Source: Acanthamoeba sp. SK_2022b
Lineage: Eukaryota; Discosea; Longamoebia; Acanthamoebidae
Assembly: GCA_027943245.1 (NCBI GenBank)
Contig: JANDJZ010000915.1
Coordinates: 1-12,610 of the forward strand
Direction of reading: 5' to 3'
DNA: 12,610 bases
The stretch's first letter is position 1. Every line of letters starts with the position of its first letter. The notes below the pieces were generated by a model. That model was not told the DNA's origin. It saw only the letters and a list, made by a program, of their open reading frames with translations, and did no database searches. Positions 1-9,460 of the stretch are shown here, one piece after another. Made by a program: the position numbers and the translations under genes.

Positions 1-145
1 GGCAGTGGGCGAGGTTGGGGCTAGAGAAGTGGAAAAATGTGAGCTCCGTACAACTGTCTCGGAGGAGGACGAAGAAGATGAAGAAGAGGAGCCATCTGGT
101 GTTGGCACCAGAGAAGAGGCGGGTACGGAATTTGCAGTTCGCAAG
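1..145 (+). other. Possible upstream coding exon of the UFSP2 gene (acidic)
   Basis: Frame 2 is open from base 2 to 145 and encodes a short acidic stretch with [13 protein letters not shown] follows at 146 (GTGGTG, a weak donor), and the T-rich acceptor at 338-339 would join it in phase 0 to ATG 340. The exon has no recognisable domain. It may instead be 5'UTR, with the gene starting at 340. Confidence 0.35.
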
Positions 146-3100
146 GTGGTGAACAAATCAATGGTGGGCTGCGGAGCGGCAGAACCCTGGTTGCGCATTT
201 CTTCGAATGAGGGGATGCTGAAACCCTTCCTCTTCCTGCCCCCATCGCCGCCCTCACCTCTATCCATTGGCACTGCCTTCTTGCTCTCAACAGTTCGAAG
301 AATATTTTATAATTGTTTTTTTTTTATTTATTTTTGCAGATGGAGGGCCCGAAGATGCTGGTTGGGCAACGTGTGGTGGATGCGCTGGAACACCATGCGC
401 ACGCCGTCAAGCAGCGCAAGGGCTTAAAGGTTGCAGCCCCTTCTAATGCCAGACCAACCTCGAATGCACTCGACTACGGTGTGGGCTGGCTCATTGGACC
501 AGCTTCCGCTGATGTCCTCCTCAATTGTATCGCTTGCACCGAGTTCGCCAACAAGGCGCTTGTGGATGGAGGAGGCGAGGTGGACGTGATCTCCAATCCC
601 CCCAATTGGGAGGAGGAATCGAAATTTGTAGCCTCGGCCCTGCCTCAGGGCCTCAAGGCTCGAGGCCTCTACTTCTGCTTCGTTGATGATTCGGACGTGG
701 AGCAGAGAGATGCCCTGCTTCAGCGATTCTTCGAGAAGAACGTCCAGCCGCTGCAATCCATCTTCGGGCACACCGACGGCATCTTTGTGGCGCTCATATG
801 GCTGCATCCTACCGAGGAGCAGGAGGAAGCGCTGACTCGACCTACCTTCTATCGCTTGGCCCTCGCGCACGGGTCGCCCCTGGAGAAGGTGTCGAGCATC
901 GAAGAGGCCAAAGCTGGCCACCCGCTGCTTCGCGACTTTGGCCTCTTCCGCACGCGCCTCTGTCTCCCTCTCTGCGCCAACAGCGTCGGTACCTCTCCTC
1001 TCCTCATCGTCGCTTGCGTCTGTGGCTCAAGGCGCGCGTGTGGGAGAACAGGAGAGCTGCAGGAGCAGGTGGACTCGATCGAGGCACAAATTAACGGTGA
1101 AGCCGCCCACTTTCTGTTCCCTGCGGGCGACAAGGGAGGCGCGCTGCTCACCAAGACCGCCAACGCGCCCTTCCCGGCCAAGGAGTTCCAGGCCAGAACC
1201 AAGGCCGGCAAGGTGCCTCCATGGTGTATTGTGCCTCTCTCAGCTCGACTCGATGTCCTGAACGCTGGTTGTGTACTGTGTGCAGGGAGAGGCCGCGCAG
1301 GACGGCCCTACGGCCGTGGAGGTCAAGCTCTACACGTCTCGGTCGAGCGGCGGAGCGGGCGCCAAGGTCGATGCACCCGTTTTGAGCTACACGCCCGCCA
1401 GCAACGGGGAGAGCTCATCCACTACGCCGATCCACTACGATCTGGAACTGGACGCTCTCGCTTATGTTTCGCTCTCACAGGTAACACCAAGCCTACAACT
1501 TTAATCACTTGATTGCCCAGCTCTGTCAAGCGGCTCATCTGTGCGCCCTCTGCTTCTGCGTATCACAGACGAGCAAGGTCAGTGAGGTGCTTGAGAGCTT
1601 GGCTGCCAGCTTGACGGCCCAGCTCCGTCAAGCGGCTGCTTTCATTCGGCAGCTGAGCTCCTCAGCCACGGCGACCACATTCAACAAAGTAAGCCTGGCT
1701 TGTAAGCCTGTGTCTCTTTGTAGTCGGCTTGGCGTCGCTCACCGCTCACACACCACATAACACCAGATGCACGCCTACCACTTTTGCCCGCTTGACTTCC
1801 CGCACGTTATCACTCTCATCTATCCGGTCGGACAGTACGGCTGGGAAGACTACCTGGGTACCTATCCTTGCGGGAGCTCCTGGCCACGCGGTGGTGGCCT
1901 AACATGTCTTCAGGGTCCTTCCGTCAACAACTCCACCGGAAGCTGCTTCTGCCCTTGGACCGTCCCCTGCTCAAGAGCACCAACTCGCTCCTTCTCGATC
2001 CTGTGGCCCCTCCAGCAGAAGGCGCCAGTCGTACGCATACCTGGCCGCCACCATTACTCCAAGCACTGGCCACTAATTCGATTTATATTATATTTTTTTT
2101 AATCTTCTCTCCTTTTTTTTATTTTTAATGACAATTATGCAGTACATTTGCGAGATGTGCATAGAACGCTCGGTCCCTCGGGAGGTAACAATGCGTTGAT
2201 TTCACTGCGAGTTCCGGTCCAATACTAACCTCACAGAGGCGCAGTGGGTGGACGAGTGCACCTGGTGAACGGATCGTACGAATACTACCACTACCTGCAG
2301 GACAAGTTTGATGACAGGGTACCTGCGCGCTGTGTTCTTTCCTTGACCATGGCCTGTTACTAACAACGCGTTGACGTTAATGGGGGGGGGCAGGGTTGGG
2401 GTTGCGCCTACCGTAGCATGCAGACCATCTGCTCCTGGGTTCGCATTCAGGGCTACAGCCAGCTCAGCGTTCCCACGCACCGGTACGCCCGACTGCCCGT
2501 AGAGGCCACACACCCTCCCCTCACCCGGGATGACCTGGCCGTGCTGTGAACGCCACGCACACGTACAGAGAGATCCAGCGCATGCTGGTCGACATGAAGG
2601 ACAAGCCGTCGTCGTTTGTAGGATCGAGGGAGTGGATCGGCGCCATTGAGATTCAGATGTGCTTGGACAAACTCTACGGGGTACCTCCACCTTCTCCGCC
2701 GCCTCAGCGAAGACCTTGCTCGAAGTAGAGCCCTGACGCGCGGCCACACGATCGCGCAGATGTCGTGCAAGATTCTGCGTGTGAGTTCCGGTGCCGAGCT
2801 GGCCTACAAGGGCGCCGAGCTGGCGCGTCACTTTGACACACAGGGCACGCCTGTCATGATCGGTATACGCACGCTCCCGTTCCGTGTTTGTTGGTTCGCT
2901 GCGACTGAGGGTTGTACGTGCGTGTTGTTTCACCAGGCGGCGGCGTGTTGGCGTACACGCTTCTGGGCGTTGACTACAACGAGGACACGGGTGCCGTCAA
3001 GTTTCTCATCCTCGATCCGCACTACACGGGCGCCGACGTAGTCAAATCCATCACCAAGGACAAGTGGTGCGGCTGGAAGGACGCCTCCCTCTTTCGCAAG

Positions 3101-3148
3101 GACTCGTTCTACAATCTCTGCATGCCCCAGAGGCCCAGGGAAATATAG
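1..3148 (+). CDS. UFSP2: UFM1-specific protease 2 (UFSP2-type, peptidase family C78), 5' end uncertain
   Basis: Cysteine protease that in other eukaryotes matures pro-UFM1 and removes UFM1 from targets, acting largely at the ER. Inferred exons: 2-145 (doubtful), 340-988, 1052-1212, 1286-1480, 1569-1688, 1767-1857, 1914-2030, 2143-2184, 2245-2318, 2394-2482, 2569-2680, 2760-2862, 2937-3148; all phases agree. From ATG 340 this gives 654 residues, close to plant UFSP2 and longer than the human protein (about 470). Catalytic parts seen: oxyanion Tyr475 in YEYYHYLQD, Cys487 in GWGCAYRS (codon 2403-2405), Asp611 and His613 in LDPHYTG (codons 3014-3022), then the C-terminal WCGWK and LCMPQRP motifs. 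The N-terminal half ([22 protein letters not shown]) resembles the MPN-like region of the family. ATG 340 directly follows a T-rich CAG, so it is either the start codon after a 5'UTR intron or an internal Met joined to an acidic exon ([10 protein letters not shown]). The 989-1051 intron is stop-free and 63 bp, so it could be retained. Confidence 0.93.
2223..2229 (+). other. Exact TACTAAC branch-point motif in UFSP2 intron 2185-2244
   Basis: TACTAAC lies 15 nt upstream of the acceptor AG at 2243-2244, a usual branch-point distance. It matches the yeast-type branch consensus exactly. Confidence 0.6.
2358..2364 (+). other. Exact TACTAAC branch-point motif in UFSP2 intron 2319-2393
   Basis: TACTAAC lies 28 nt upstream of the acceptor AG at 2392-2393. 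Between it and the acceptor is a run of nine G (2382-2390) instead of a pyrimidine tract, which is unusual for a 3' splice site. Confidence 0.6.
2403..2405 (+). other. UFSP2: Catalytic cysteine codon of UFSP2
   Basis: TGC in the GWGCAYRS motif, at the start of the exon beginning at 2394. By alignment to the C78 family (human Cys302) this is the nucleophile. The other active-site positions are also intact, so the enzyme should be active. Confidence 0.85.
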
Positions 3149-3641
3149 CCCAACCTTTTTCCCTCTTGGCTAACGCCCAGGCTCACGCTGAGGCTCTGGC
3201 TGCCGTGGGCGAGCGCGTGGGCCCAAGATCACAAGGCCAGCGCGGGCGTGACTCGCGTCTCACAGAACATGGAGTGCAGATCCCAGTGCTGTGGGAAATG
3301 GGAGAACTCCTCTCGACGGGCCTGGGCAGCCTGAGCTTGGCCGACCGGGTGGGAGTGGGAGAGGCTTCCAACCCCGCGAACCTCCCTTGTCTCCTCTTTC
3401 GGCGGTTACAGCGCCCCGCGAGTTTCGTCGTTTTCTCCCCTTCGGGGGGCTCACCTCACGCGCTCCAACAGTTGTCGCGGCGTTTTCCTCTGCCGCTACG
3501 CGCACCTGGCCGCCCCACATATAAGTATGCCAGGCTCCCTCCCTCAACGCAATCAACCGCAACAAATGGTCCGCCTCGTCGTTTGAGCGCGTGGGGCGAT
3601 TTCTGGTGACTTGGCCGCGGCCGGGCGGACACCCACTCGCC
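3149..3641. other. Intergenic region between UFSP2 and the lectin gene
   Basis: It should hold the UFSP2 3'UTR and the upstream promoter of the lectin. A frame open across 3064-3609 has no domain and overlaps the UFSP2 last exon, so I treat it as a shadow. A second TATA-like element (TATAAG) lies at 3520-3525. A short CCCC-TTCG-GGGG hairpin lies at 3437-3448. No other gene is seen. Confidence 0.5.
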
Positions 3642-3647
3642 TATAAA
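3642..3647 (+). promoter_or_regulatory. TATA box of the Luke-type lectin gene
   Basis: TATAAA in a GC-rich setting, 97 bp upstream of the ATG at 3739. Transcription would start near 3670-3676, where the CATTTTCATTCATCA stretch lies, leaving a 5'UTR of about 65 nt. A clear TATA box fits a strongly regulated gene such as one induced during encystation, but that regulation is inferred. Confidence 0.6.
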
Positions 3648-3738
3648 GCTGCGTGAGGCCAACCCCATTTTCATTCATCACACCAACAACCGACCAAGCA
3701 ACCCAGCTCAGCGCCTACAGGCTTGCTCCTCCCCGACG

Positions 3739-4777
3739 ATGACCATGAAACTGATCACCACCCTGGCCCTGCTGGCCATCCTCTTCTGCTATGCCAATGC
3801 CCGTACGCTCGACACGACCACACACACACGTACACGAACATGACCTTTGCTCACTCATTCTCTCTTAGAAACCTGCTCGGCATCGCTCAACGCAACGCGC
3901 CAGGCCACATGGGTCGACAGTCAGACGCAGCCCCGCTCTTTGTGGACGGTCGTCATCACGGCCGGCCCGCTTCAGGTCTCTGACGTCGTGCTTAGCATCG
4001 TCGGCTCGCTCCAGCAGATATGGGAGGTCGACCCCCTCGGCAACGGGCTCTTCCACCTGCCCGCCTGGCGGATCCAGGCCGGCGGCATCCCCGCGGGCCA
4101 GAGCCACGTCTTTGGCTTCATCATCAACAACAACAGCACCAGCTCGCCGGTGACGATCGTGAGCGTCACCTGCCCGGGCGTGACGCCCACTCCCAGCCCG
4201 ACGGCTTCTGCCAGCCGCTCGCCCTCCCCGAGCGCGAGCCCCAGCCGAGGGGCCACCCCCACCGCCTCCGCGAGCGCGAGCCCCAGCCGCTCGCCCTCCC
4301 CGAGCGCGAGCCCCAGCCGTGGAGCCACCCCCTCTCCTAGCCCCAGCCGCAGGCCTTGCTCCCTGAGCGCCACGCAGGTGGCCCGCTCCGGCGCCGGTGG
4401 CTCGTGGACCGACAACTCGTTCCGCTTCCAGATCTACGACATTACCTTCCAGAACACTGGCAGCGAGCCCATCGCCCAGGCCAGCATTAACATCACCATT
4501 GCCAGCGACCAGCAGATCACCGAGGTACCCTCACTTCTCTTTCCCATCGACACTCGTATGTGCATGGATGCTCAACGTCGCCTTCGTGTTCATCTCTGTT
4601 CGTTGCACGCAGTTCTGGAACCTGCGTCGCGTGGACGCCACGAACGAGTTCTTCGTCGAGAGCTCGGTGCTGCCGGCCCCGGGCAATACCCAGATGGGTG
4701 CCGGCTACATCCTGCGCACTCCGCTCAACTCGACCTCCGACGGCTCGTCCATCGGCTCGGTCGACGCCACCTGCTGA
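3739..4777 (+). CDS. Secreted two-CBM49 cellulose-binding lectin (Luke-type, cyst wall)
   Basis: Exons 3739-3802, 3869-4524 and 4613-4777 give 294 residues. Residues 1-21 are a signal peptide (hydrophobic core, cleavage after ANA), encoded almost alone by exon 1. Two similar domains follow, each bounded by cysteines: Cys24-Cys123 and Cys185-Cys294. Both have the Trp-rich beta-sandwich pattern of CBM49, with several Trp residues and N-glycosylation sites such as NNST and NSTS. Between them is a Ser/Pro/Ala linker of about 60 residues built from SPSPSAS-like repeats. CBM49 binds crystalline cellulose in plant GH9 enzymes and Dictyostelium wall proteins. In Acanthamoeba, Luke lectins have two or three CBM49 domains separated by Ser/Pro linkers and sit in the cellulose-containing cyst wall. 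No catalytic domain is present. ATG 3745 is a possible alternative start. The last CBM49 is split by intron 4525-4612, which both reading frame and homology require. Confidence 0.9.
4213..4334 (+). repeat. 72-bp imperfect tandem duplication in the lectin linker
   Basis: The segment starting AGCCGCTCGCCCTCCCC at 4213 recurs at 4285, an offset of 72 bp (24 codons), with few differences over about 48 bp. It encodes the repeated RSPSPSASPSRGATP unit of the linker. In-frame repeats like this can change linker length between strains. Confidence 0.75.
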
Positions 4778-5007
4778 TCGTATCGAGCAGCGACGTCTGG
4801 GAAGCGACCTGGCCGGGCTCTCCTCTCCGATAGCCGCGAAGTGGGCCCACTCACTCTCGAAACGACGCGTTGTCGCCCCACAACCGCAAGCCTCTCGTCC
4901 TCCCTCGTCGAATCTCTCTCTCTCTCTCGCTCCTGCTGATGTGCTTTCCTACGCGTTGATGTACTCCTCTTTCTTTACAATCGACATTCGTGTTCTCGAC
5001 AAGACTG
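4778..5007. other. Short gap between convergent lectin and acetyltransferase genes
   Basis: About 230 bp between two stop codons on opposite strands, enough only for the two 3'UTRs. It contains a CT-rich stretch around 4914-4932. No separate gene or clear polyadenylation signal was recognised. Confidence 0.5.
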
Positions 5008-6027
5008 TCACCGGGTGATGCGGAGCGTTCGTAGCTGGAGCGGGTCGCTGTCGTCCTCCTTGTCGCTCTCCTCGCCCTGCCGCTTGCGCTTGAACTGGTC
5101 TAGATCGATGAAGAGCATGAGCGACGGCTCGTCGACCGTTATGTCGAGCATGTCGTCGCCCAGCCGGTGGCGGTACAGGTGCTCTCGGTATCGGCGCGCT
5201 TGTGGATACTGGCTGAATGGCGGCGGCAGCCGATAGGCCTTGATGTCCTCGAAGCCCTGCACACGACGATACCAACGATGGCGACTACGTCAGCAAAGCG
5301 ATAATCGATGACAAGAGAACGAGAGAAAGACGAAAGGCGTACATGGCTTCGATACCAGTTGGCAGCGCCCTCTGTCGAGTTGAGGACGACGTAGTGGTAA
5401 TCGGTGTTGTTGGCGGCCCACGCCAGAGCCTCATCGAGGAGCAGCGCACCGCAGCCCTGCGCGCAGAAGCAGCTGTTCGACGCAGACAACATCGACAACA
5501 AACAAGCGTAGTGGTCAGCAGAACAGAACAGGCAGGAAGGCTGTGGTAAGCGGTAGGCACCTGATCTCGCCGATGTTGCTGAAGGCGCCGGAGACCGGGT
5601 CTGGCTTGGCTGCTCGCTTCTTGAGCGGCGAGCCCCTGTCGGTGCGGGCTATGTGAGCAAAGGCTCGAATGGGTGGGGGCTTGGGGTCAAACTTACCAGG
5701 CAAAGTAGATCGAGTCGTGCACAAAGACCTGAAGCACGATGAAGCCCACCACCTTGGGCTTGCCGCCGTCTTCCATGCACACCCACGCGTTCCAAGAGTC
5801 GTCGTTCTGGTGCTCGTCCCATACCTTGGAGAAGAACTCGGGCGCCACGTCCAAGCACCCTGCAGGCGGGGTAAGCATCTTCACACGGCTCATGTGCACT
5901 GAAGGGGGACGGTACCAGTCTTGCGGTTTATGCACAGCTCGTCGGGATGAATTTTCTTCTTTATTCGAGCGGCGTCCTTCTGCTTTACTTTGACCACCGC
6001 CCTCCGTTTGATTCCTACGTCTCCCAT
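5008..6027 (-). CDS. GNAT-fold N-acetyltransferase-like protein
   Basis: Exons in transcript order: 6027-5916, 5859-5697, 5635-5561, 5472-5343, 5256-5008; phases agree and give 242 residues. Exon 1 is rich in Lys/Arg (KRRAVVKVKQKDAARIKKK). The middle has the GNAT pattern: beta strands around WNAWVCMEDGG and VVGFIVLQVFV, a strand at NIGEI, the motif-A-like GCGALLLDEALAWA helix that normally binds acetyl-CoA pyrophosphate, then YHYVVLNST and the ANWYRSHGFED signature that closes GNAT domains. The tail is acidic. As spliced, the loop before GCG is about five residues shorter than usual, and the R/Q at the first position of the R/Q-x-x-G-x-G motif is replaced. An alternative donor (GTTCTG after FLP), with the acceptor at 5457, would restore a longer loop. 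Substrate unknown; the basic N-terminus and acidic tail do not identify it. The gene converges on the lectin and diverges from TMEM39. Confidence 0.78.
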
Positions 6028-6460
6028 CTTCAATGGTCTCTCTACAATCTTTCGGTGGTGCCCGGCAGGCGCGAAAGTTTGTATTTACAAGTGTCAATAC
6101 TTTTATGCCAGGAAAAAGCTGAACCAAAAACGAAAAACAGGAGGCTTCTTGTCTGAACTGGGGAGGACCACACCCAGAGAGGCTTGGGTGGGGCCTTCTT
6201 CTTGGGCAGCTTCCGCACCGGTGAACGTCTTGCTTGTGCTTGTGCTTGCTGGCCCAAAGCTGAGCTTATGGCACGTCCCTGGTCCGGGAATGCCATAGTT
6301 ATCATTTTTGGGAAGGAATTTCAAGACCGCAGCACACGCCGCAGAGGATTATTTGAAATCACCAGCCCCTACAATTGAGGCGAAGGAGGTGATCCCGCCA
6401 CGCCCTACTAGAAGGAGCCCGATAACGAGTTACGACGGACTTATTGCGAACCCTTTCAAG
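6028..6460. other. Divergent promoter region between the acetyltransferase and TMEM39 genes
   Basis: About 430 bp between two start codons on opposite strands, so it should hold both promoters and 5'UTRs. A CTTGTG triplet repeat lies near 6231-6247. Two minus-strand frames (6042-6305 and 6103-6324) are open but show no family motif; one encodes a basic VRKLPKKKAPPKP stretch, so an extra upstream exon of the acetyltransferase cannot be excluded. The CAAG before ATG 6461 could also be a 5'UTR splice acceptor. Confidence 0.5.
6099..6107 (-). promoter_or_regulatory. Candidate TATA element of the acetyltransferase gene
   Basis: On the minus strand the sequence reads GGCATAAAAGTA, about 75 bp upstream of ATG 6027. 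The spacing would allow a 5'UTR of about 40-45 nt. It is a single weak match. Confidence 0.4.
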
Positions 6461-8747
6461 ATGAGGCGCGGAGGGCGCCATGGCAAGGGAGCCAAGTCGG
6501 GAGGCCATCAAAAATCGCACTCCTCTAACGGTAGCTCTCATGGAGGCGCATCTTCGAAGCACGCTCCGACTCCTCTCGCTTCGACAGTGGCGAGCGGATC
6601 GAAAGGGGCGGCAATACACGATGACGCGCTGATTGCGCCACTGCAGTTTTACCCTTCGAGTGCGTGGCCGCCTCAGCTTGATCTCGACGAGATGCTGCGC
6701 AAGATCGAGCAGCTGCACGCTCCCGTTGGGCAGGCCAGCATTCACTTCGAGCTCATGCTCTTCCTTTATCTTTTCCTCCACACCGTCCTTCAGAATTTCA
6801 ACATCTATCGGACGGTACCCCCCCCCTCTCCCTTTCATCTACCCGACTTGTCATCCAGCTCAGCGTTTGCACTTGTCTTTACTCATCCCAAACTCCCTAA
6901 ACAACCGCACTGCCTCGCGTCCGCTGCTACACAGAATTTCTACAACTACAACTTCTACCTGCTCTTCCTGACGGCGATCGTCTTGCTCAAGGTATGCTTC
7001 CCAGCTGATGCTGCTCGTGAGGCTTCTCTTTGTGTGCTGTTGTTCGTCTGCGCTCCTTTACCGGTGCAGTTTGCTTATGTCGCGTCCCCTCGTTCTCTCC
7101 TTCTTTACTTGCCCATACAGCGCGTGTTGCTGGGGTACTGGAAGCAGGTCCGCTGGCACAGCCCGTCGCGGCTGTCGTCACCGCAGATCTACCTCAACCT
7201 CATCATCATCGCCGTCATCGTGTCCAATTCCTTGTACCTCTTCTTCCAGCTCTTCCTCAGGCATCCCTTCAAGAACTTCCTCTTTCTCGTCTACCCGTAC
7301 GTCATCTTCTCTCCTCCGCATCGCTCGGTCATCCTGTCTACGCTAGTTGCACCAATCACAACGCCTGTGTCGCACGCGCACTCAACTCATGGCACGCGCA
7401 TACGCGACTCGAAAAACAGGTTTGTGTTGTACGTAGCGTGCTACGGGCTCGCGTGGAGAGGAACGAAAAAGAAGAAGCACGAAGGCAAGTCCTCGAAGCA
7501 CAGCTGCTACTACGGAAGGTTTGCGGGCCCCTCCCTTCCTCCCTGTCTCCGTCTCTCTGCGCTTGGATGCGCTCACACGCCACGACCTTGGGGTGTGACA
7601 GGGACGCGGAAGAAGCCACCGAGTGGTTCGTCGACCGATTGAAAGGCGTGGCCTATTCCTCGCTCGAGTGCGGCTACTTTGCTGGCTTCCTCCCTCTCAA
7701 ATTCTTACAGGTACCACCACCAATCTCGTGCTCACACTTATGTGTGTGTGTGCGATCGGGAAATCGTGAAGTGTGCTCTGACGACACTTGTCTGCTCTGC
7801 AGCATGACTACTTGTACTTCGACTCGGTTCGCTGTGCCATAATCGTGTTGTACATCACCCTCAACTCGTTTGTTATGGTACGCCGTACTATCTTCGTCTC
7901 GCTTGTTCTTCGTGCTAGATCTACAATGCGCTTTTTTGTCGCTTTCCTTTCTCATCTCTTCTTGCCTTGGTGCCGCCCAGCTGTTTGCACACCTGCTGTG
8001 CACGTCGTTCCACGAGTTGTATCTCCATTCACAAATGCTGGGTTGCTGGCGAGTCTGCGGCGCGCCTCGGCGAGCCTCTCCAATCTCGGACGAGAGGTAC
8101 GTCCCTCCAATTCTCTTCGATTAGCGCATACCCCTTGCCGTCGACGCGAGCCCACGTAACTTACGTGCCTCTCTCTCGCGAATTGCTTTTCCTGACATCA
8201 GTGAAGAGGAATCGGAGGGCAACGGTTATGCTGGGACGGACGCCGATGAATCTGAGTCTTCAAGACCACGAACTGGTGCCCTCTCTAATCCACTGGTCTC
8301 TTCAGTCTCTGCTTCTGTCTCTTGCTGACGCTTGGCGTTTTCTCTTTCTTTCTCTCTTCCTCTCGTGTCTGACGGCCAGACGAGAGAGTGAGCGCTTGGT
8401 CTCGAGAGTTTGGGCCCTACAAGCGGGGCGTGGTGGTGCGGCATCGTGGGAGACACTATGTCGCTATCGCTGCGCTCAACTCAGCCGAACCGGGCCTCTA
8501 TCTTCCCTGGCTTATCTACGTACGAGCCCCGCTCCCTCCTCTGCTGATCTCCTTCCAGCTCTCATCATCGTCCTCTCCTAACTCCGAAACTTCTTGGTGG
8601 CCCCTAAAATGTGATCAGGTGCTTTTCGGACGACCGGAGCGGGTGCACACCATCCTCATCCTCGCCCAGAGCGTCGTAGTGCTATCACAGGTCCGTGCGC
8701 GCATTAGTTTGGTCTGAGTACTAACCCTAGAGGCAGTGCATTTGCTA

Positions 8748-8803
<56 letters not shown>

Positions 8804-9021
8804 CACATGCGCACAACACACAACGCAATTCACCGCAGCTGTGCTTACTGATGAATTCCAGCGCGTGGAGCACGTATGCGGTGATGCTGGGCTGCAGCTA
8901 CGGCGTGCTGTACTACTGTATCGCCACGCGGAGGGCCAACCTGCCGCTCGTCTCGGGTATCCAGCCCGGCGAGTGGCTGCCACGCCCGTTCGCTGCCAAA
9001 CTCAAACCCAAACATCAGTAG
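6461..9021 (+). CDS. TMEM39: TMEM39-family multi-pass ER membrane protein
   Basis: Exons 6461-6814, 6935-6991, 7121-7296, 7420-7518, 7602-7710, 7803-7877, 7981-8096, 8202-8275, 8380-8519, 8619-8690 and 8839-9021 join in frame to 484 residues, almost the length of human TMEM39A (488). Family matches are colinear: FELMLFLYLFLHTVLQ then NFNIYRTV; LRHPFKNFLFLVYPFVLYV; SSLECGYFAGFLPLKFL; DYLYFDSVRCAIIVLY; GPYKRGVVVRHRGRHYVA; FGRPERVHTILILAQSVVV; and a last membrane segment near YAVMLGCSYGVLYYCIATRR. About eight membrane segments are visible. The N-terminal ~80 residues are Gly/Ser/His/Lys-rich, and an acidic linker (SEEESEGNG) sits between two C-terminal segments. Animal TMEM39A helps load the phosphatase SAC1 into COPII vesicles and so tunes PI4P and autophagy; worm TMEM-39 aids collagen secretion. 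ATG 6461 is the first in-frame ATG. Four introns are stop-free multiples of three. Confidence 0.92.
8719..8725 (+). other. Exact TACTAAC motif in TMEM39 intron 8691-8838
   Basis: An exact branch-type heptamer, but about 110 nt from the acceptor AG at 8837-8838, because a CA repeat lies between them. A second, weaker candidate (GCTAAC) sits just before the repeat. Confidence 0.45.
8751..8802 (+). repeat. (CA)26 microsatellite in the last TMEM39 intron
   Basis: An uninterrupted dinucleotide run of 52 bp, inside intron 8691-8838 and about 35 bp upstream of the 3' splice site. It is likely length-variable between strains. It does not affect the coding frame when the intron is removed. Confidence 0.97.
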
Positions 9022-9460
9022 TAAACGAAAGTCACCACTCTCACAAGCTAAGCTGATCAAGTTTCCTCTCTGGGTATCGCTTCGCTGCGTCTTTTGCTGC
9101 ACGACAGCACGGACACCACAGAACAACGAGGGAAGTGATTTTACATGTTTGAATCCGTTACACGCAGCGACCTGTCGCAGGCCAAAGTGTCAGATATTCA
9201 ACAAAGACGATGAAGATGAATAACGGGAAGGCAAGCTCGATGCAAGCTCCTTTGCAAGCTGGGGCTTTAGCGTATTGCAACAACTTGTCGCGCACTCAGA
9301 ACCGGAAGGCGCGGACGAAGCGATGGGAAGTAGCTACAACTACAGTCCTTTAATTATAAAAGCGATCAGAGGGAATACACTGGCTTGAAAGCCCATGCGT
9401 TCTTCACACACAACTTACGCAGCATGTCCCCGTCCTTCTTGCCCTCAGTCCACTTGCGCT
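9022..9460. other. Gap between convergent TMEM39 and GATA-SRA genes
   Basis: About 440 bp between stop codons on opposite strands. The left part should be the TMEM39 3'UTR, including an AT-rich TTTAATTATAAAA stretch near 9351-9361. The right end, on the minus strand from 9464 to 9366, is an open frame with strongly biased, coding-like codons, which may be an alternative C-terminus of the GATA-SRA gene. No RNA gene was recognised. Confidence 0.5.

Noticed and set aside
3064..3609. 181-residue plus-strand frame after UFSP2
   Set aside because: Overlaps the UFSP2 last exon in another frame, has no recognisable motif, and covers the region that should be 3'UTR and promoter.
3972..4415. 147-residue minus-strand frame across the lectin gene
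   Set aside because: Repetitive LGLGE-type translation is the complement of the Ser/Pro linker; the plus strand has the signal peptide and CBM49 domains.
7476..7518. Helical-looking frame (KEEARRQVLEAQLLLRK) as the TMEM39 exon before 7602
   Set aside because: It ends in phase 0, but the exon from 7602 needs phase 2. The overlapping frame (FVLYVACYG to KHSCYYGR) has the right phase and matches the YPFGVYV and HSC positions of TMEM39A.
6308..7642. A single long exon of 444 codons
   Set aside because: Homology to TMEM39 breaks at 6815-6934, 6992-7120 and 7297-7419 and resumes exactly after AG; each break starts with GT. After 7519 the correct frame changes. These are better read as introns.
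8615..8983. 122-residue minus-strand frame with a Cys-Val run
   Set aside because: The run is just the CA repeat read in reverse; plus-strand TMEM39 exons flank it on both sides.
9141..9160. GTTTGAATCC resembling a tRNA T-loop
   Set aside because: The flanking bases do not pair into a T-stem and no acceptor or anticodon arm was found around it.
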